A stretch of 64,000 bases of DNA from Sulfitobacter aestuariivivens (lineage in GTDB: Bacteria > Pseudomonadota > Alphaproteobacteria > Rhodobacterales > Rhodobacteraceae), in contig NZ_JACTAG010000001.1 in NCBI RefSeq assembly GCF_014763045.1, positions 868,001 through 932,000 of the forward strand, written 5' to 3'. The position numbers were made by a program, and so were the translations under genes. The notes under the pieces were generated by a model. That model was not told the DNA's origin, did no database searches, and was given only the letters and a program-made list of their open reading frames with translations. Numbering within the stretch: the stretch's first letter is position 1; every line of letters starts with the position of its first letter. Positions 1 to 7,902 of this stretch are shown here, piece after piece.

Positions 1-741
1 GTGGCCAGCGTGATTTTGGCAGGTGCCGCAACGGCGGTGTCTGCACAAGGGTTTGACCCCCGGGCGAATTGTGGCGATGTGCTGCAATCCGCGACCGAAG
101 TCGAGCAAACGATGATCGCTGCCTGGACGTTTGGCTATATCGCCGCCAACACCGCTAACGTGAGGCCCGTGGACGGGTCCAATAACGCCGTCGTGTTGCA
201 GAATATTTTCAAGGTTTGCCAGGCCAATCCGACCGCCAGCTTGCTGGATCTTGTCAGTGCAAGCACTTCAACTGCGAAAGCCCCCGCTCCGGCCGACGTC
301 ACGCCCGGCAGTGAGGCGGACGCGCGCAGGCTGCTGACGGAATTTCTTGACCCCAACGCTGATCACCGTGCGTTGACCCAGGCTATTCTCCCGACCGAAG
401 CTGAGATTAGCAAAGTCTATTCCGAACCGTTGGCCAGTGCCATGTGGGCCAGTTATTCAGGTCAGCTTGGGCCGGACGTCGCCTTTGCCCCAAAAACGGG
501 CCAGACCGACCTGATTGTGGTCTACACAACGACGCGCGAACTTTTTGACCGCAAGCCGGTGTTGGGCAAGTTTCCGGGCGGATACAAAAAGGTGCTGCAG
601 TACTTTAAGCTCGACGTCCCGATTGTCCGCTTCAAGTTTGTCAAACCAGGTGAAACATCCGGATTTGCATTTGACGGATTGATCTATCTGGATGGCCGCT
701 GGGTCATCATGCCCAAGCCATGGCGTGCGATACCATCTTAG
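1..741 (+). CDS. Secreted HdeA-like hypothetical protein (5' end cut by window)
   Basis: The reading frame is open from the first base, so the true start probably lies before the window; the GTG at position 1 is only the first in-frame start seen. The visible N-terminus is a hydrophobic stretch ending VSA-QG, which fits the end of a Sec signal peptide. The next ~70 residues (CGDVLQ...WTFGYIAA...VCQANP) carry two cysteines and resemble the HdeA/HdeB-type helical domain found in many alphaproteobacterial periplasmic proteins. The C-terminal ~140 residues (ending PKPWRAIPS) match no family I recognise. It is convergent with gluQ, 9 bp away. Export is inferred with fair confidence; function is unknown. 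Confidence 0.6.
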   Translation: MASVILAGAATAVSAQGFDPRANCGDVLQSATEVEQTMIAAWTFGYIAANTANVRPVDGSNNAVVLQNIFKVCQANPTASLLDLVSASTSTAKAPAPADVTPGSEADARRLLTEFLDPNADHRALTQAILPTEAEISKVYSEPLASAMWASYSGQLGPDVAFAPKTGQTDLIVVYTTTRELFDRKPVLGKFPGGYKKVLQYFKLDVPIVRFKFVKPGETSGFAFDGLIYLDGRWVIMPKPWRAIPS

Positions 742-750
742 GAAAGGCTG

Positions 751-1590
751 CTAAATACCTGTCATCGCACGAATATCCTTGGGGTATAGGTTCTGTGCGC
801 GATAGTAAGATATCGCGCGCGCGTCATCGCGTTTGGCAAGCCGCTTGCCCGCATCATCACGAATTAGACGATGATGAACATAGATCGGTGTGGGCAAACT
901 CAGCAGCTCTTGCAGCAAAACCTGGAGAGGGGTCGTGTCAAAAAGATCGGCACCCCGAATGACATGTGTGATGTTTTGGGCCGCATCGTCGATAACGGCT
1001 GCCAGAACATAGGAGACTGTTTCAATCTCCTTGCGCCCAAGCACGGCGTCGCCGATCTGGCGCGTGAAATAGGGGGCGTCGAAGGTTGGCATGTTTTTCG
1101 CGCAAATGCCCATTTCGTCAAATTCAATTGGCAGCTGGACAGTCTCAAGGGCCGCTGAGACATTCAGCCGCAGGGCGTCACCGGGCTTGCGGTCAGACAT
1201 GGAGCGATGACGGCATGTGCCGGGATAAACGGGTGGCGGTGTGACGCCTTCTTGTGGGGCGGACAATGCGGCACGGATGTCGCTGCGGCTGCAGCTGCAG
1301 GGATAGATCAACCCTCGGGCGGCCAGAGACATCAGAACGTCGTTGTAGCGTTGCAGGTGCTCTGATTGCCGCAGGACAGGCTCTGCCCAGGTGATGCCAA
1401 GCCACGCCAGATCGGCATAGATCAGGTCTTCCCAAGCAGGGCGCGCGCGGACCGTATCAGTGTCTTCGATACGTAGCAGAAAAGTGCCGTCGTGTGCCTG
1501 AGCCATGTCGAAGGCGAGCAACGCGGAATAGGCATGCCCCAGATGCAGAGGGCCTGTCGGGGACGGTGCGAACCGGGTGCAGAACGTCAA
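751..1590 (-). CDS. gluQ: Glutamyl-Q tRNA(Asp) synthetase
   Basis: Charges glutamate onto the queuosine base at the wobble position of tRNA-Asp (GluQ/YadB family). The 279-residue protein is a truncated glutamyl-tRNA synthetase: it has the class I catalytic core with the HIGH-type motif HLGH at residues 16-19, RIEDTD after it, and a KMSKS-like KRLAKRD near residue 255, but no anticodon-binding domain, which is the hallmark of GluQ. The start is a TTG whose bases overlap the TGA stop of the upstream methyltransferase (TTGA), implying translational coupling. The family assignment is secure; regulation is not visible. Confidence 0.93.
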   Translation of the reverse strand: MTFCTRFAPSPTGPLHLGHAYSALLAFDMAQAHDGTFLLRIEDTDTVRARPAWEDLIYADLAWLGITWAEPVLRQSEHLQRYNDVLMSLAARGLIYPCSCSRSDIRAALSAPQEGVTPPPVYPGTCRHRSMSDRKPGDALRLNVSAALETVQLPIEFDEMGICAKNMPTFDAPYFTRQIGDAVLGRKEIETVSYVLAAVIDDAAQNITHVIRGADLFDTTPLQVLLQELLSLPTPIYVHHRLIRDDAGKRLAKRDDARAISYYRAQNLYPKDIRAMTGI

Positions 1591-2201
1591 TTCTTTTCAA
1601 TCACATAGACGTTGGAGCCAATGTCGATACCTGGGATGTGATCGCCGTGCTCTCGAAAGAGAAGTGTCGCCGCGCCACAATCGAGCCATTCGTTCAACCG
1701 GGCTTCATGGCGCGGATCGTCCAATGCGTGATCATTGAAGGACAAAACCAAGTGCCCGCCGCGCGCCAAGCCACGCATCAGGGCGTCAAACGTCTCAATT
1801 GGTGCCGCACCCGCGCCGATCACGCCAATCGCGGCAATGGCTGCATAGGCGCCAGGCTTGTGGCTTAATCTTGATTTGGCTTCAATCACTTGCAGGTCAC
1901 GGTAAATGTTCTTATCGCGCGCCCGGGCCAGCATGTCTGCGGACAGGTCCAGCCCGTCAATTGTTGAAAATCCCTCACGTTTGAGGGCAACGCCGGATAA
2001 ACCGGTGCCGCATCCGAAATCAAGAACAGGGGCCGATTTGTTGTCGGAAAACTCAGCCAGCGCTTTGGCGCAGCGGGCCGGTGTGGCGTATCCGTTCTTC
2101 CCGAGCTCTTCCTCGTAACTCTCGGCCCAATCGTCATAAAGCTTGCGCGTTGAGCGCGCGTCTCGCGCGGAATAGGCCTTGTCCAGAAAAGTCTCGGTCA
2201 T
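1587..2201 (-). CDS. Class I SAM-dependent methyltransferase
   Basis: A 204-residue Rossmann-fold methyltransferase. Motif I is VLDFGCGTGLSG (around residue 60), followed by the acidic motif II region DGLDLSADML. The N-terminal helix region (LYDDWAESYEEEL) is typical of small methyltransferases acting on small molecules or tRNA-linked substrates. I chose the ATG at 2201 rather than an upstream TTG because it gives the normal N-terminus; no strong Shine-Dalgarno is visible. The stop overlaps the TTG start of gluQ, so the two are probably one operon. Substrate cannot be told from sequence; a link to tRNA modification is only suggested by the neighbours gluQ and trmFO. Confidence 0.8.
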   Translation of the reverse strand: MTETFLDKAYSARDARSTRKLYDDWAESYEEELGKNGYATPARCAKALAEFSDNKSAPVLDFGCGTGLSGVALKREGFSTIDGLDLSADMLARARDKNIYRDLQVIEAKSRLSHKPGAYAAIAAIGVIGAGAAPIETFDALMRGLARGGHLVLSFNDHALDDPRHEARLNEWLDCGAATLLFREHGDHIPGIDIGSNVYVIEKN

Positions 2202-2240
2202 GCGGACCAATCTAAAAAGGCTGATCCGGGGCGTCCAGCA

Positions 2241-3578
2241 TTAACTTTCCAGCCAGCTCTTCCAGTCCATCTTGGCTCTGTCGGTATAGGCCTTGTATCT
2301 GTCCTTGCGACCACGCCGTCCGCTTTTGAGGCCCTCAACCGGGGGAAACAGACCGAAGTTCACGTTCATCGGCTGGAACGTCTTGGCATCGGCCCCGCCG
2401 GTGATGTGGGTCATTAGCGCGCCCATCGCGGTGGTGTCGGGCGGGGCCTGAAGGGTTTTGCCGGTGATCTCGGCCACGGCCATCCGGGCGGCGACAAGGC
2501 CCATCGCTGCGCTTTCGACATAGCCTTCGACGCCGGTGATCTGGCCGGCGAAACGGATATTGGGCCGGGCGCGCAGACGCATCTGTGAATCCAGCAAAGT
2601 TGGTGAGTTGATGAACGAATTCCGGTGTATCCCGCCCAGCCGAGCAAACGCGGCATCTTCAAGTCCTGGAATCGTTTTGAAAACAGTGTTTTGCGCGCCA
2701 TACTTCATCTTGGTCTGAAAGCCGACAATATTGTAGAGGGTTCCCAGCTTGTTATCCCGTCGCAATTGGACAACCGCGTAGGGTTTCACATCTGGTGCAT
2801 GGGCATTCGTCAACCCCACGGGTTTCATTGGACCAAAGCGCAGCGTTTCACGACCCCGTTCTGCCATGACCTCAATCGGCAGGCAGCCATCAAAGTATTT
2901 TGCGGTTTCGCCCTCGTGGAATTCGGTTTTGTCTGCGGCCAGCAGCGCGTCAATGAAGGCCTCGTATTGATCGCGGTCCATTGGGCAGTTGAGGTAGGCT
3001 GTGCGCTCTTCCTCCGTGTCGCCCTTGTCGTAGCGTGACTGCATCCATGCTTTCGACATGTCGATGCTATCTGCATACACAATGGGCGCAATCGCATCGA
3101 AGAAAGCGAGCGCTTCCGCGCCTGTTTCGGCCGCAATGGCATCAGCCAAAGCACCTGACGTCAGCGGCCCTGTGGCGATGATCCAATGCCCGTCGTGCGG
3201 CAACTCAGTGATTTCCCCGTACTGCACCGTGACGTTGGGGTGCGCCATCAACGCGTCTGTCACCGATTGCGCAAAGGGATCGCGATCCACGGCAAGCGCG
3301 CCGCCTGCTGGCAGGCGATGTTTATCCGCAGTGGCCATGATCAGCCCGTCGGCTGCACGCATCTCCCAATGCAAAAGCCCGACCGCGTTCTGTTCACTGT
3401 CATCGGACCGGAAGGAATTGGAGCAGACCATTTCGCCCAACAGCCCGGTCTGATGGGCAAATGTCCCGACAGCGGGCCGCATTTCATGGAGAACCACAGG
3501 GATCCCGGCCTGCGCGGCCTGCCATGCGGCCTCTGATCCGGCCATGCCGCCGCCAACGATATGAAGCGTTTCAGTCAT
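2241..3578 (-). CDS. trmFO: Methylenetetrahydrofolate-tRNA-(uracil-5-)-methyltransferase
   Basis: Folate- and FAD-dependent enzyme that forms m5U54 in the T-loop of tRNAs. The N-terminus has the dinucleotide-binding signature [16 protein letters not shown], followed by LHEMRP and [10 protein letters not shown], which are diagnostic for TrmFO (formerly Gid). The C-terminus contains [16 protein letters not shown] and the [13 protein letters not shown] segment, also typical. Length (445 aa) is normal. The ATG at 3578 is preferred over an upstream in-frame start at 3629 because it begins directly before the FAD-binding strand. It lies 39 bp upstream of the methyltransferase on the same strand and may be cotranscribed. 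The 5' leader contains the structured element at 3661-3738. Confidence 0.95.
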   Translation of the reverse strand: MTETLHIVGGGMAGSEAAWQAAQAGIPVVLHEMRPAVGTFAHQTGLLGEMVCSNSFRSDDSEQNAVGLLHWEMRAADGLIMATADKHRLPAGGALAVDRDPFAQSVTDALMAHPNVTVQYGEITELPHDGHWIIATGPLTSGALADAIAAETGAEALAFFDAIAPIVYADSIDMSKAWMQSRYDKGDTEEERTAYLNCPMDRDQYEAFIDALLAADKTEFHEGETAKYFDGCLPIEVMAERGRETLRFGPMKPVGLTNAHAPDVKPYAVVQLRRDNKLGTLYNIVGFQTKMKYGAQNTVFKTIPGLEDAAFARLGGIHRNSFINSPTLLDSQMRLRARPNIRFAGQITGVEGYVESAAMGLVAARMAVAEITGKTLQAPPDTTAMGALMTHITGGADAKTFQPMNVNFGLFPPVEGLKSGRRGRKDRYKAYTDRAKMDWKSWLES

Positions 3579-3660
3579 GGTCGCGATGTAGGGCAGGGCG
3601 GGTTCAGGCGCAACCGGGCACGGACACATCAGCGCCAGTAAAAATGTCTGAGATCTGGGG

Positions 3661-3738
3661 ATTTGGGGTCGCCGCCGCGGGAATGGCCGATCAGTGAGAG
3701 CTGATCTGGAGGGACCTTCCGCCTACGGCGACCCAAAT
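3661..3738. other. Inverted-repeat element able to fold as a three-way junction
   Basis: Outer arms ATTTGGGGTCGCCG (3661-3674) and CGGCGACCCAAAT (3726-3738) pair over 13 bp with a single bulged G. They enclose a perfect 6-bp hairpin GATCAG/CTGATC (3689-3694 with 3701-3706, loop of 6) and a smaller GGAGG/CCTTCC hairpin with a bulge. It lies in a 437-bp spacer, 83-160 bases upstream of the trmFO start on the minus strand. It could be a leader RNA, a small RNA or a palindromic repeat; I do not recognise it. The pairing is read directly from sequence, any function is inference. Confidence 0.5.
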
Positions 3739-3861
3739 TACATAATCGATACCGTCTATGCCTAGGTTGTGCCCCAATTCCGCCAGATTTTCTAGGCCAA
3801 AAACAGCAACAATACCGTTGGATTTTGGAAACAATCTCGCGAGAACCAATGGGATACTTTC
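3691..3861 (-). pseudogene. Possible decayed coding fragment
   Basis: In one minus-strand frame the spacer between the enoyl-CoA hydratase-like gene and trmFO is open for 56 codons with protein-like composition, containing AVFGLENLAELGHNLGIDG and [11 protein letters not shown], ending ISSH and a TGA. A TTG at 3849 could start a 52-residue product, but no Shine-Dalgarno is seen and there is no ATG. A second frame just upstream reads FLLIDVPFEKVSHWFSRD, which would join it through a frameshift. I do not recognise the family. It may be a gene remnant or chance; the fragment overlaps one arm of the structured element at 3661-3738. Confidence 0.25.
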
Positions 3862-4015
3862 TCAAAGGGCACATCAATGAGCAGGAAGCGGTGCTAGCGC
3901 CGCATCTGACCCACCTTAACGCCGCTTCCTTCCCAACGCTTCTAAAACGCTCGGCAGGCGCCTCAGCGGTTTTCTTTCACATTTCATGAGCCGTTTTCTC
4001 TAAAGCGATGACATC

Positions 4016-4801
4016 TCACTGCGTCCAAGTTGGGTCGCGCTTGTCAAGAAACGCGTTGATGCCCTCTTCGGTGTCGCGATGCAGCATGTTCTCTACCATC
4101 ACTTGCCCGGTATATTCATAGGCCTGCGCGGTCGGTAGCTGTAGCTGTTCATAGAAAGCCCTTTTGCCGATTTTGACAGCAACGCCAAGCTTGCCTGCAA
4201 TCTGATCTGCAAGCTCCGATGTTTGCGACCCCAGCGCTTCGGGCGCAACAACCCTGTTGATCAACCCCAGCTCCTGCGCGCGCTCTGCATCTATGAAAGA
4301 CCCTGTGGTGAGCATTTCGAACGCCTGTTTGCGGGGAATGTTGCGGCTGAGGGCCACCATGGGGGTTGAGCAGAACAAACCAACGTTTACACCGTTAACG
4401 CCGAACCGTGTGCCTGTCGCTGCCACAGCCAGGTCACAGGTCGCGACCAACTGGCACCCGGCGGCAGTCGCGATGCCATGTACCTGGGCGATGACCGGCT
4501 GCGGCATGGACTGAATACGCGCCATCACGGCAGAACAGCGATCGAACAGATCCTTGAAAGCGGCCGCGCCGCTGTCAGGATTCTGTCGCATGGCGGTCAT
4601 CTGGCGCAGATCATGGCCCGCGCAAAAGGCCTTGCCGGTCCCGGCGAGGGTTATGACCCGGATATCGCGTGATTTGGCGAGCTTATTCAGCGACTCCTGT
4701 AGGGCGGCCAGCATTTCATCGGACAATGCGTTCAGCCTTTCGGGCGCATTCATTACCAGTTCAGCGACCGCACCACGTTGCGTCACTTCAAGAATTGCCA
4801 T
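4016..4801 (-). CDS. Enoyl-CoA hydratase/isomerase family protein lacking catalytic glutamates
   Basis: Crotonase-fold protein of 261 residues, closest in look to the ECHDC3-like branch. Oxyanion-hole regions are present (FCAGHDLRQM and GIATAAGCQLVATCDLAVA). In true enoyl-CoA hydratases two glutamates do the chemistry; here the GGGCE-type site reads AAGCQ and the PEI.LG region reads GVNVGLFCSTP, so both acids appear to be replaced. It may therefore catalyse another reaction on an acyl-CoA or none. I chose the ATG at 4801, which has GGAG seven bases upstream, over an ATG 18 bases earlier. It is divergent from the PaaI thioesterase gene (59 bp apart), a common pairing for acyl-CoA enzymes. Confidence 0.85.
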   Translation of the reverse strand: MAILEVTQRGAVAELVMNAPERLNALSDEMLAALQESLNKLAKSRDIRVITLAGTGKAFCAGHDLRQMTAMRQNPDSGAAAFKDLFDRCSAVMARIQSMPQPVIAQVHGIATAAGCQLVATCDLAVAATGTRFGVNGVNVGLFCSTPMVALSRNIPRKQAFEMLTTGSFIDAERAQELGLINRVVAPEALGSQTSELADQIAGKLGVAVKIGKRAFYEQLQLPTAQAYEYTGQVMVENMLHRDTEEGINAFLDKRDPTWTQ

Positions 4802-4860
4802 CTTGCCACTCCCATTCATTTCGGACCAATTCTAGGGCAGCCAGGAAGGGGAGAACAAGT

Positions 4861-5289
4861 ATGCCTGTTGTCATGGACAAAGATCGCCTGAATGCGTTCA
4901 TGCGCGACGTGTTTCAGCAGGTCGCGGATGACTTCAACGTTGACGCGGTGGACGACGATAGTGCGATACTGCGGCTCAAGGTTGGCGACAGGCATCTGCG
5001 GCCGGGAGGTACAATTTCAGGTCCGTCCATGTTCGGGCTCGCTGATGTGGCGGCCTATCTGGTGACACTTAGTCAAATCGGCCCTCGGGCATTGGCTGTG
5101 ACGACCAATTGCTCCATCGATTTCATGCGAAAACCGGTGGCGGGCGTCGATCTTCTGGCCCATGCGCGGTTGCTTAAGCTCGGCAAGCAACTATCGGTCA
5201 CCGATGTGCTGATATATTCTGAGGGGATGGACAAGCCGGTAGCCCGCGCCAGTCTCACCTATGCGATCCCGCCCCAGCCAAAGGGCTAA
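4861..5289 (+). CDS. PaaI-family hotdog thioesterase
   Basis: A 142-residue single-domain hotdog-fold protein. The segment LRPGGTISGPSMFGLADVAAY is the PaaI/YbgC-type active-site helix, with the Asp of ADVA as the likely catalytic acid, and the later strand region TNCSIDFMRKPVAG is the usual substrate-facing part. It probably hydrolyses an acyl-CoA thioester; the substrate is unknown. The start at 4861 is supported by AAGGGGAG about seven bases upstream. Divergent from the enoyl-CoA hydratase-like gene, so they may share a control region. The downstream hairpin at 5304 has its U-tract on the other strand and does not clearly end this gene. Confidence 0.85.
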   Translation: MPVVMDKDRLNAFMRDVFQQVADDFNVDAVDDDSAILRLKVGDRHLRPGGTISGPSMFGLADVAAYLVTLSQIGPRALAVTTNCSIDFMRKPVAGVDLLAHARLLKLGKQLSVTDVLIYSEGMDKPVARASLTYAIPPQPKG

Positions 5290-5296
5290 CATTGCC

Positions 5297-5324
5297 AAAA
5301 AAAGGGGCCGGACAAGCCGGCCCC
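5297..5324 (-). terminator. Rho-independent terminator of the DUF1127 gene
   Basis: Perfect 8-bp stem GGGGCCGG (5304-5311) and CCGGCCCC (5317-5324) around a 5-base loop. Read on the minus strand it is followed by seven Ts (5303-5297), so it terminates the DUF1127 transcript; on the plus strand no T-run follows. Confidence 0.8.
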
Positions 5325-5355
5325 AGGAAGAGGTCTGCAAATCACCACAGGGATG

Positions 5356-5586
5356 TTATGATTTCCAGAACGCCCGCGCCGCCTCTGCTTTGGCCTGCGC
5401 GGGTGTCAGTCCCACATCGTGCAGTTGCCATGGCTCCAGTCGGGCCAGCGCGCTGCGCGTTCTGTGGCGGGTGCTCCATTTGGTGGCGCAAACAGCGACC
5501 TTTACGGCGACCAGCGCCAGTACAGGCAGGCCGCGCTGATTGAGGATGCCGAGGGCTTCGGTTGATAGTGTGAGCGCCTGTGCCAT
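5356..5586 (-). CDS. DUF1127 domain small protein
   Basis: A 76-residue protein ending in the DUF1127 pattern: an arginine-rich helix (TRHRTRSALARL) followed by LEPWQLHDVGLTPAQAKAEA. Family members in alphaproteobacteria such as Agrobacterium and Rhodobacter are small basic proteins linked to RNA turnover, phosphate or growth-phase phenotypes; the N-terminal hydrophobic stretch here (GLPVLALVAVKVAVC) is common in the longer type. The ATG at 5586 has AGGA at proper distance, so I use it rather than an upstream in-frame start at 5622. It is divergent from a MocR regulator with two matching inverted repeats in between, so it is the likely target of that regulator. Confidence 0.8.
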   Translation of the reverse strand: MAQALTLSTEALGILNQRGLPVLALVAVKVAVCATKWSTRHRTRSALARLEPWQLHDVGLTPAQAKAEAARAFWKS

Positions 5587-5603
5587 GGAGTGTCCTTTCC
5601 TGA

Positions 5604-5619
5604 ATTGTATTGACACAAT
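5604..5619. promoter_or_regulatory. Candidate MocR operator 1
   Basis: ATTGTATTGACACAAT is an inverted repeat (ATTGT / ACAAT) lying 18 bases upstream of the DUF1127 start. Read on the minus strand it contains TACAAT, a good -10 hexamer for the DUF1127 gene, so a bound protein would block that promoter. It shares half-sites with the element at 5677-5693, and the two centres are about 73.5 bp apart. Confidence 0.55.
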
Positions 5620-5676
5620 CAAACCTTGAGTTCAGAAATAAAGGTACAAACGAGGCGCGACATACACCAGAGAAAC

Positions 5677-5693
5677 ATTGTAATGGATACAAT
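5677..5693. promoter_or_regulatory. Candidate MocR operator 2, over the regulator start codon
   Basis: ATTGTAATGGATACAAT is an inverted repeat with 6-base arms ATTGTA / TACAAT around five bases. It covers the ATG at 5683 of the MocR gene. ATTGTA/TACAAT-like arms are known operator halves for GntR/MocR regulators, so autoregulation is inferred. Confidence 0.55.
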
Positions 5694-7095
5694 ATGGCTA
5701 CCCCAGATCGCACAAGGTGACGGCCCGAAATACAAGGCCGTGGCTCAGAGCATTCGAAGTGCCATCAGTTCGGGTGTCCTTCCGGAGGGTGAAAAGCTGC
5801 CCCCGGTGCGGGATCTGGCATGGAAGCTGGGCATTACGCCGGGGACGGTGGCGCGTGCCTACACGATCCTGACGGATGAGGGGGTGCTGACTGCAGAGGT
5901 CGGGCGCGGGACGTTCGTCGCGCCACAGACGGAACTCGCGGATGTCCCTTACGTCCCCCTCGAAATCGATGCTGTGCCGCATGGAACGGGCGGGCAGGCC
6001 TACCGCGTGAACCTGTTTTCGCCCGTGCTGCAGAGCATCGGGCAGGCAGAGCTGATCAAGTCACTCCTGCGCGAAGTGGCCGAGGATCCGCCTTCCGGCG
6101 TCATGCATTATCCGGGGCGTGCCGGGGCAGAAGCCGCTCGCGCCGCGGCGCTGCACTGGATGGCTGGTTGCCCCCTTGGGCCGGTTGACCAAGACGATGT
6201 GGTACTGACCCTTGGTGGCCAGCATGCAATCCTGACTGTGATGCAGGCCGTGCTGCATGGCCGCCGTCCCACAATACTGGTCGAAGAACTGTCGTACCCC
6301 GGCTTTCGGCGCGCCGCTGAGCTGCTCAGGGCCGATGTTGTTGCGGTCGAGATGGACGCGGACGGCCTGATCCCGGAAGCGCTGGCCGCAGCTGCGAAAA
6401 ACAGTGATGCGCAGCTGCTGTGCACATCGCCCGAAGTGCATAACCCCACCGTTGGTTTCACACCGATTGCCCGGCGTGAAGAAATAGCGCGGGTCGCTGA
6501 AACCTGCGGATTTCAGATACTTGAGGACGATTGCTACCGTATGGGCGCTGAACGCGGCCCAACCTATCGCCAACTGGCGCCTGAGAGGGGGTGGTATGTG
6601 TCGTCAATTGCGAAAACAGTCACACCGGCCTTGCGAGTGGGATTTGCCATTGCGCCACACGGCAAGACAGCCGCGCTGCGGCGGACTGTTGAGCATGGCA
6701 TGTTCGGTCTGCCAACGCCGATGATCGATCTGGCTGCCAAGCTGCTCAGCGATGCCCGCCTTCCGGCGCTGACTGCGCACGCGAGAGAGATATATGGTGA
6801 GTATGCCCGAACCGTGGCAACTGTGCTTGATGGCTACGATATTCGGTGGCGTGATGACGTGCCTTTTGTCTGGCTGACCCTTCCGTTGGGGTGGCGCGCC
6901 GGGGCGTTTGGTCAGGCGGCTGAGGCCGCTGACGTGCCGGTGCGCTCAGCCGAGGAATTCGCCGGCCGCGAGGCGCGCGCGCCGCACGCAGTCCGATTGG
7001 CGCTTAACGCTGGTGTTCAGTTGCAAGATTTCGGCGCTGCGATCGCCCGTCTGCGCCATCTGCTAGATAACCCGCCCGAACAGATCGGGGTCTAG
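5683..7095 (+). CDS. MocR-family regulator (GntR wHTH fused to aminotransferase fold)
   Basis: A 470-residue PLP-dependent transcription factor. Residues ~10-75 form a GntR winged helix (KYKAVAQSIRSAISSG, LPPVRDLAWKLGITPGTVARAYTIL), the rest an aminotransferase class I fold. PLP-site features are visible: TSPEVHNPTVG (Asn in NPTG-like loop), LEDDCYR (Asp), and SSIAKTVTPALRVG with the likely Schiff-base lysine. Such proteins sense PLP adducts or amino acids. I chose the ATG at 5683 over a TTG at 5626 because it begins just before the wHTH; the ribosome site there is weak and lies inside operator 2. Divergent DUF1127 is the likely regulated gene. The effector cannot be told. Confidence 0.9.
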   Translation: MDTIWLPQIAQGDGPKYKAVAQSIRSAISSGVLPEGEKLPPVRDLAWKLGITPGTVARAYTILTDEGVLTAEVGRGTFVAPQTELADVPYVPLEIDAVPHGTGGQAYRVNLFSPVLQSIGQAELIKSLLREVAEDPPSGVMHYPGRAGAEAARAAALHWMAGCPLGPVDQDDVVLTLGGQHAILTVMQAVLHGRRPTILVEELSYPGFRRAAELLRADVVAVEMDADGLIPEALAAAAKNSDAQLLCTSPEVHNPTVGFTPIARREEIARVAETCGFQILEDDCYRMGAERGPTYRQLAPERGWYVSSIAKTVTPALRVGFAIAPHGKTAALRRTVEHGMFGLPTPMIDLAAKLLSDARLPALTAHAREIYGEYARTVATVLDGYDIRWRDDVPFVWLTLPLGWRAGAFGQAAEAADVPVRSAEEFAGREARAPHAVRLALNAGVQLQDFGAAIARLRHLLDNPPEQIGV

Positions 7096-7235
7096 ATCAG
7101 GCCTATGGCGCCCCAGGCGATGCCAAGGGCCACGGGGATAGCCGACAGCGCAGCAGCGTAGGCCGCCAGCCTGATGGGTGACGATGGGTGCTCTCGCCAC
7201 TGCCGGTCGTGTTCTTGGCCTGGCCTGATCAGCAT
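7092..7235 (-). CDS. Small predicted membrane protein, 47 aa
   Basis: Small minus-strand gene convergent with the MocR gene and overlapping its stop by 4 bp. The product begins MLIRPGQEHDRQWREHPSS and ends with one hydrophobic helix containing LAAYAAALSAIPVALG and AIGLI, so a charged cytoplasmic tail plus a single membrane anchor is predicted. AGGA lies ten bases before the ATG. Its clean membrane-protein composition argues against chance, but there is no recognised family. Conservation in relatives would decide whether it is real. Confidence 0.5.
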   Translation of the reverse strand: MLIRPGQEHDRQWREHPSSPIRLAAYAAALSAIPVALGIAWGAIGLI

Positions 7236-7346
7236 GAGCAAGACGTCCTGCTTTTACGTGCTGCTGTGATAGGCATTGTTGTGGGGTAAAATAATACCGT
7301 ATTTTTAAGCGACTGTTATTACATTGTTATTTCTTATTCATGCGGC

Positions 7347-7374
7347 TTGACGCGGGCGGCGCTGTCTCTATAAC
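7347..7374 (+). promoter_or_regulatory. Sigma70-type promoter of rplM-rpsI
   Basis: TTGACG (7347-7352), a 16-base spacer and TATAAC (7369-7374) lie 65 bases upstream of the rplM start, after an AT-rich stretch (7285-7340) that could serve as an UP element. This gives a start site near 7381 and a leader of about 60 bases. Confidence 0.65.
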
Positions 7375-7438
7375 CCGTCCATCACATCGTGGGACGCAAC
7401 ATTTGTCCGCAGCCTACATCACCAAACGGGAAATTCCG

Positions 7439-7900
7439 ATGAAAACCTTCTCTGCAACACCGGCAGACATCGACAAGAAATGGATCCTGATCGACGCCGA
7501 GGGCGTGGTTCTTGGCCGTCTTGCTTCGATCGTCGCGACCCGCCTTCGCGGCAAGCACAAACCCTCCTTCACGCCACACATGGATTGTGGCGATAACGTC
7601 ATCATCATCAATGCTGACAAGATCCAGATGACCGGCAAGAAACGGGACGAAAAGTTCTACTGGCACACCGGGCACCCCGGCGGCATCAAGGAACGCACCA
7701 AGGAAATGATTCTGGAAGGCGATCACCCCGAGCGGATCGTGACCCGTGCGGTCAAGCGCATGCTGCCGGGCAACCGCCTGAGCCGTCAGATCATGACGAA
7801 CTTGCGTGTCTATGCCGGCACCGATCATCCACATGAGGCGCAAAGCCCCGAAGTTCTGGACGTCAAGGCCATGAACAAGAAAAACACCCGGAGCGCATAA
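7439..7900 (+). CDS. rplM: 50S ribosomal protein L13
   Basis: L13 of the large ribosomal subunit, 153 residues. Diagnostic segments are [16 protein letters not shown] near the N-terminus, [18 protein letters not shown], and the basic [15 protein letters not shown] loop; the C-terminal [15 protein letters not shown] is also typical. The ATG at 7439 gives the standard N-terminus ([12 protein letters not shown]); the longer in-frame extension to 7340 would include the promoter and is rejected. It is followed two bases later by rpsI, the universal L13-S9 operon, and the pair ends in a strong terminator. Confidence 0.98.
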   Translation: MKTFSATPADIDKKWILIDAEGVVLGRLASIVATRLRGKHKPSFTPHMDCGDNVIIINADKIQMTGKKRDEKFYWHTGHPGGIKERTKEMILEGDHPERIVTRAVKRMLPGNRLSRQIMTNLRVYAGTDHPHEAQSPEVLDVKAMNKKNTRSA

Positions 7901-7902
7901 AG

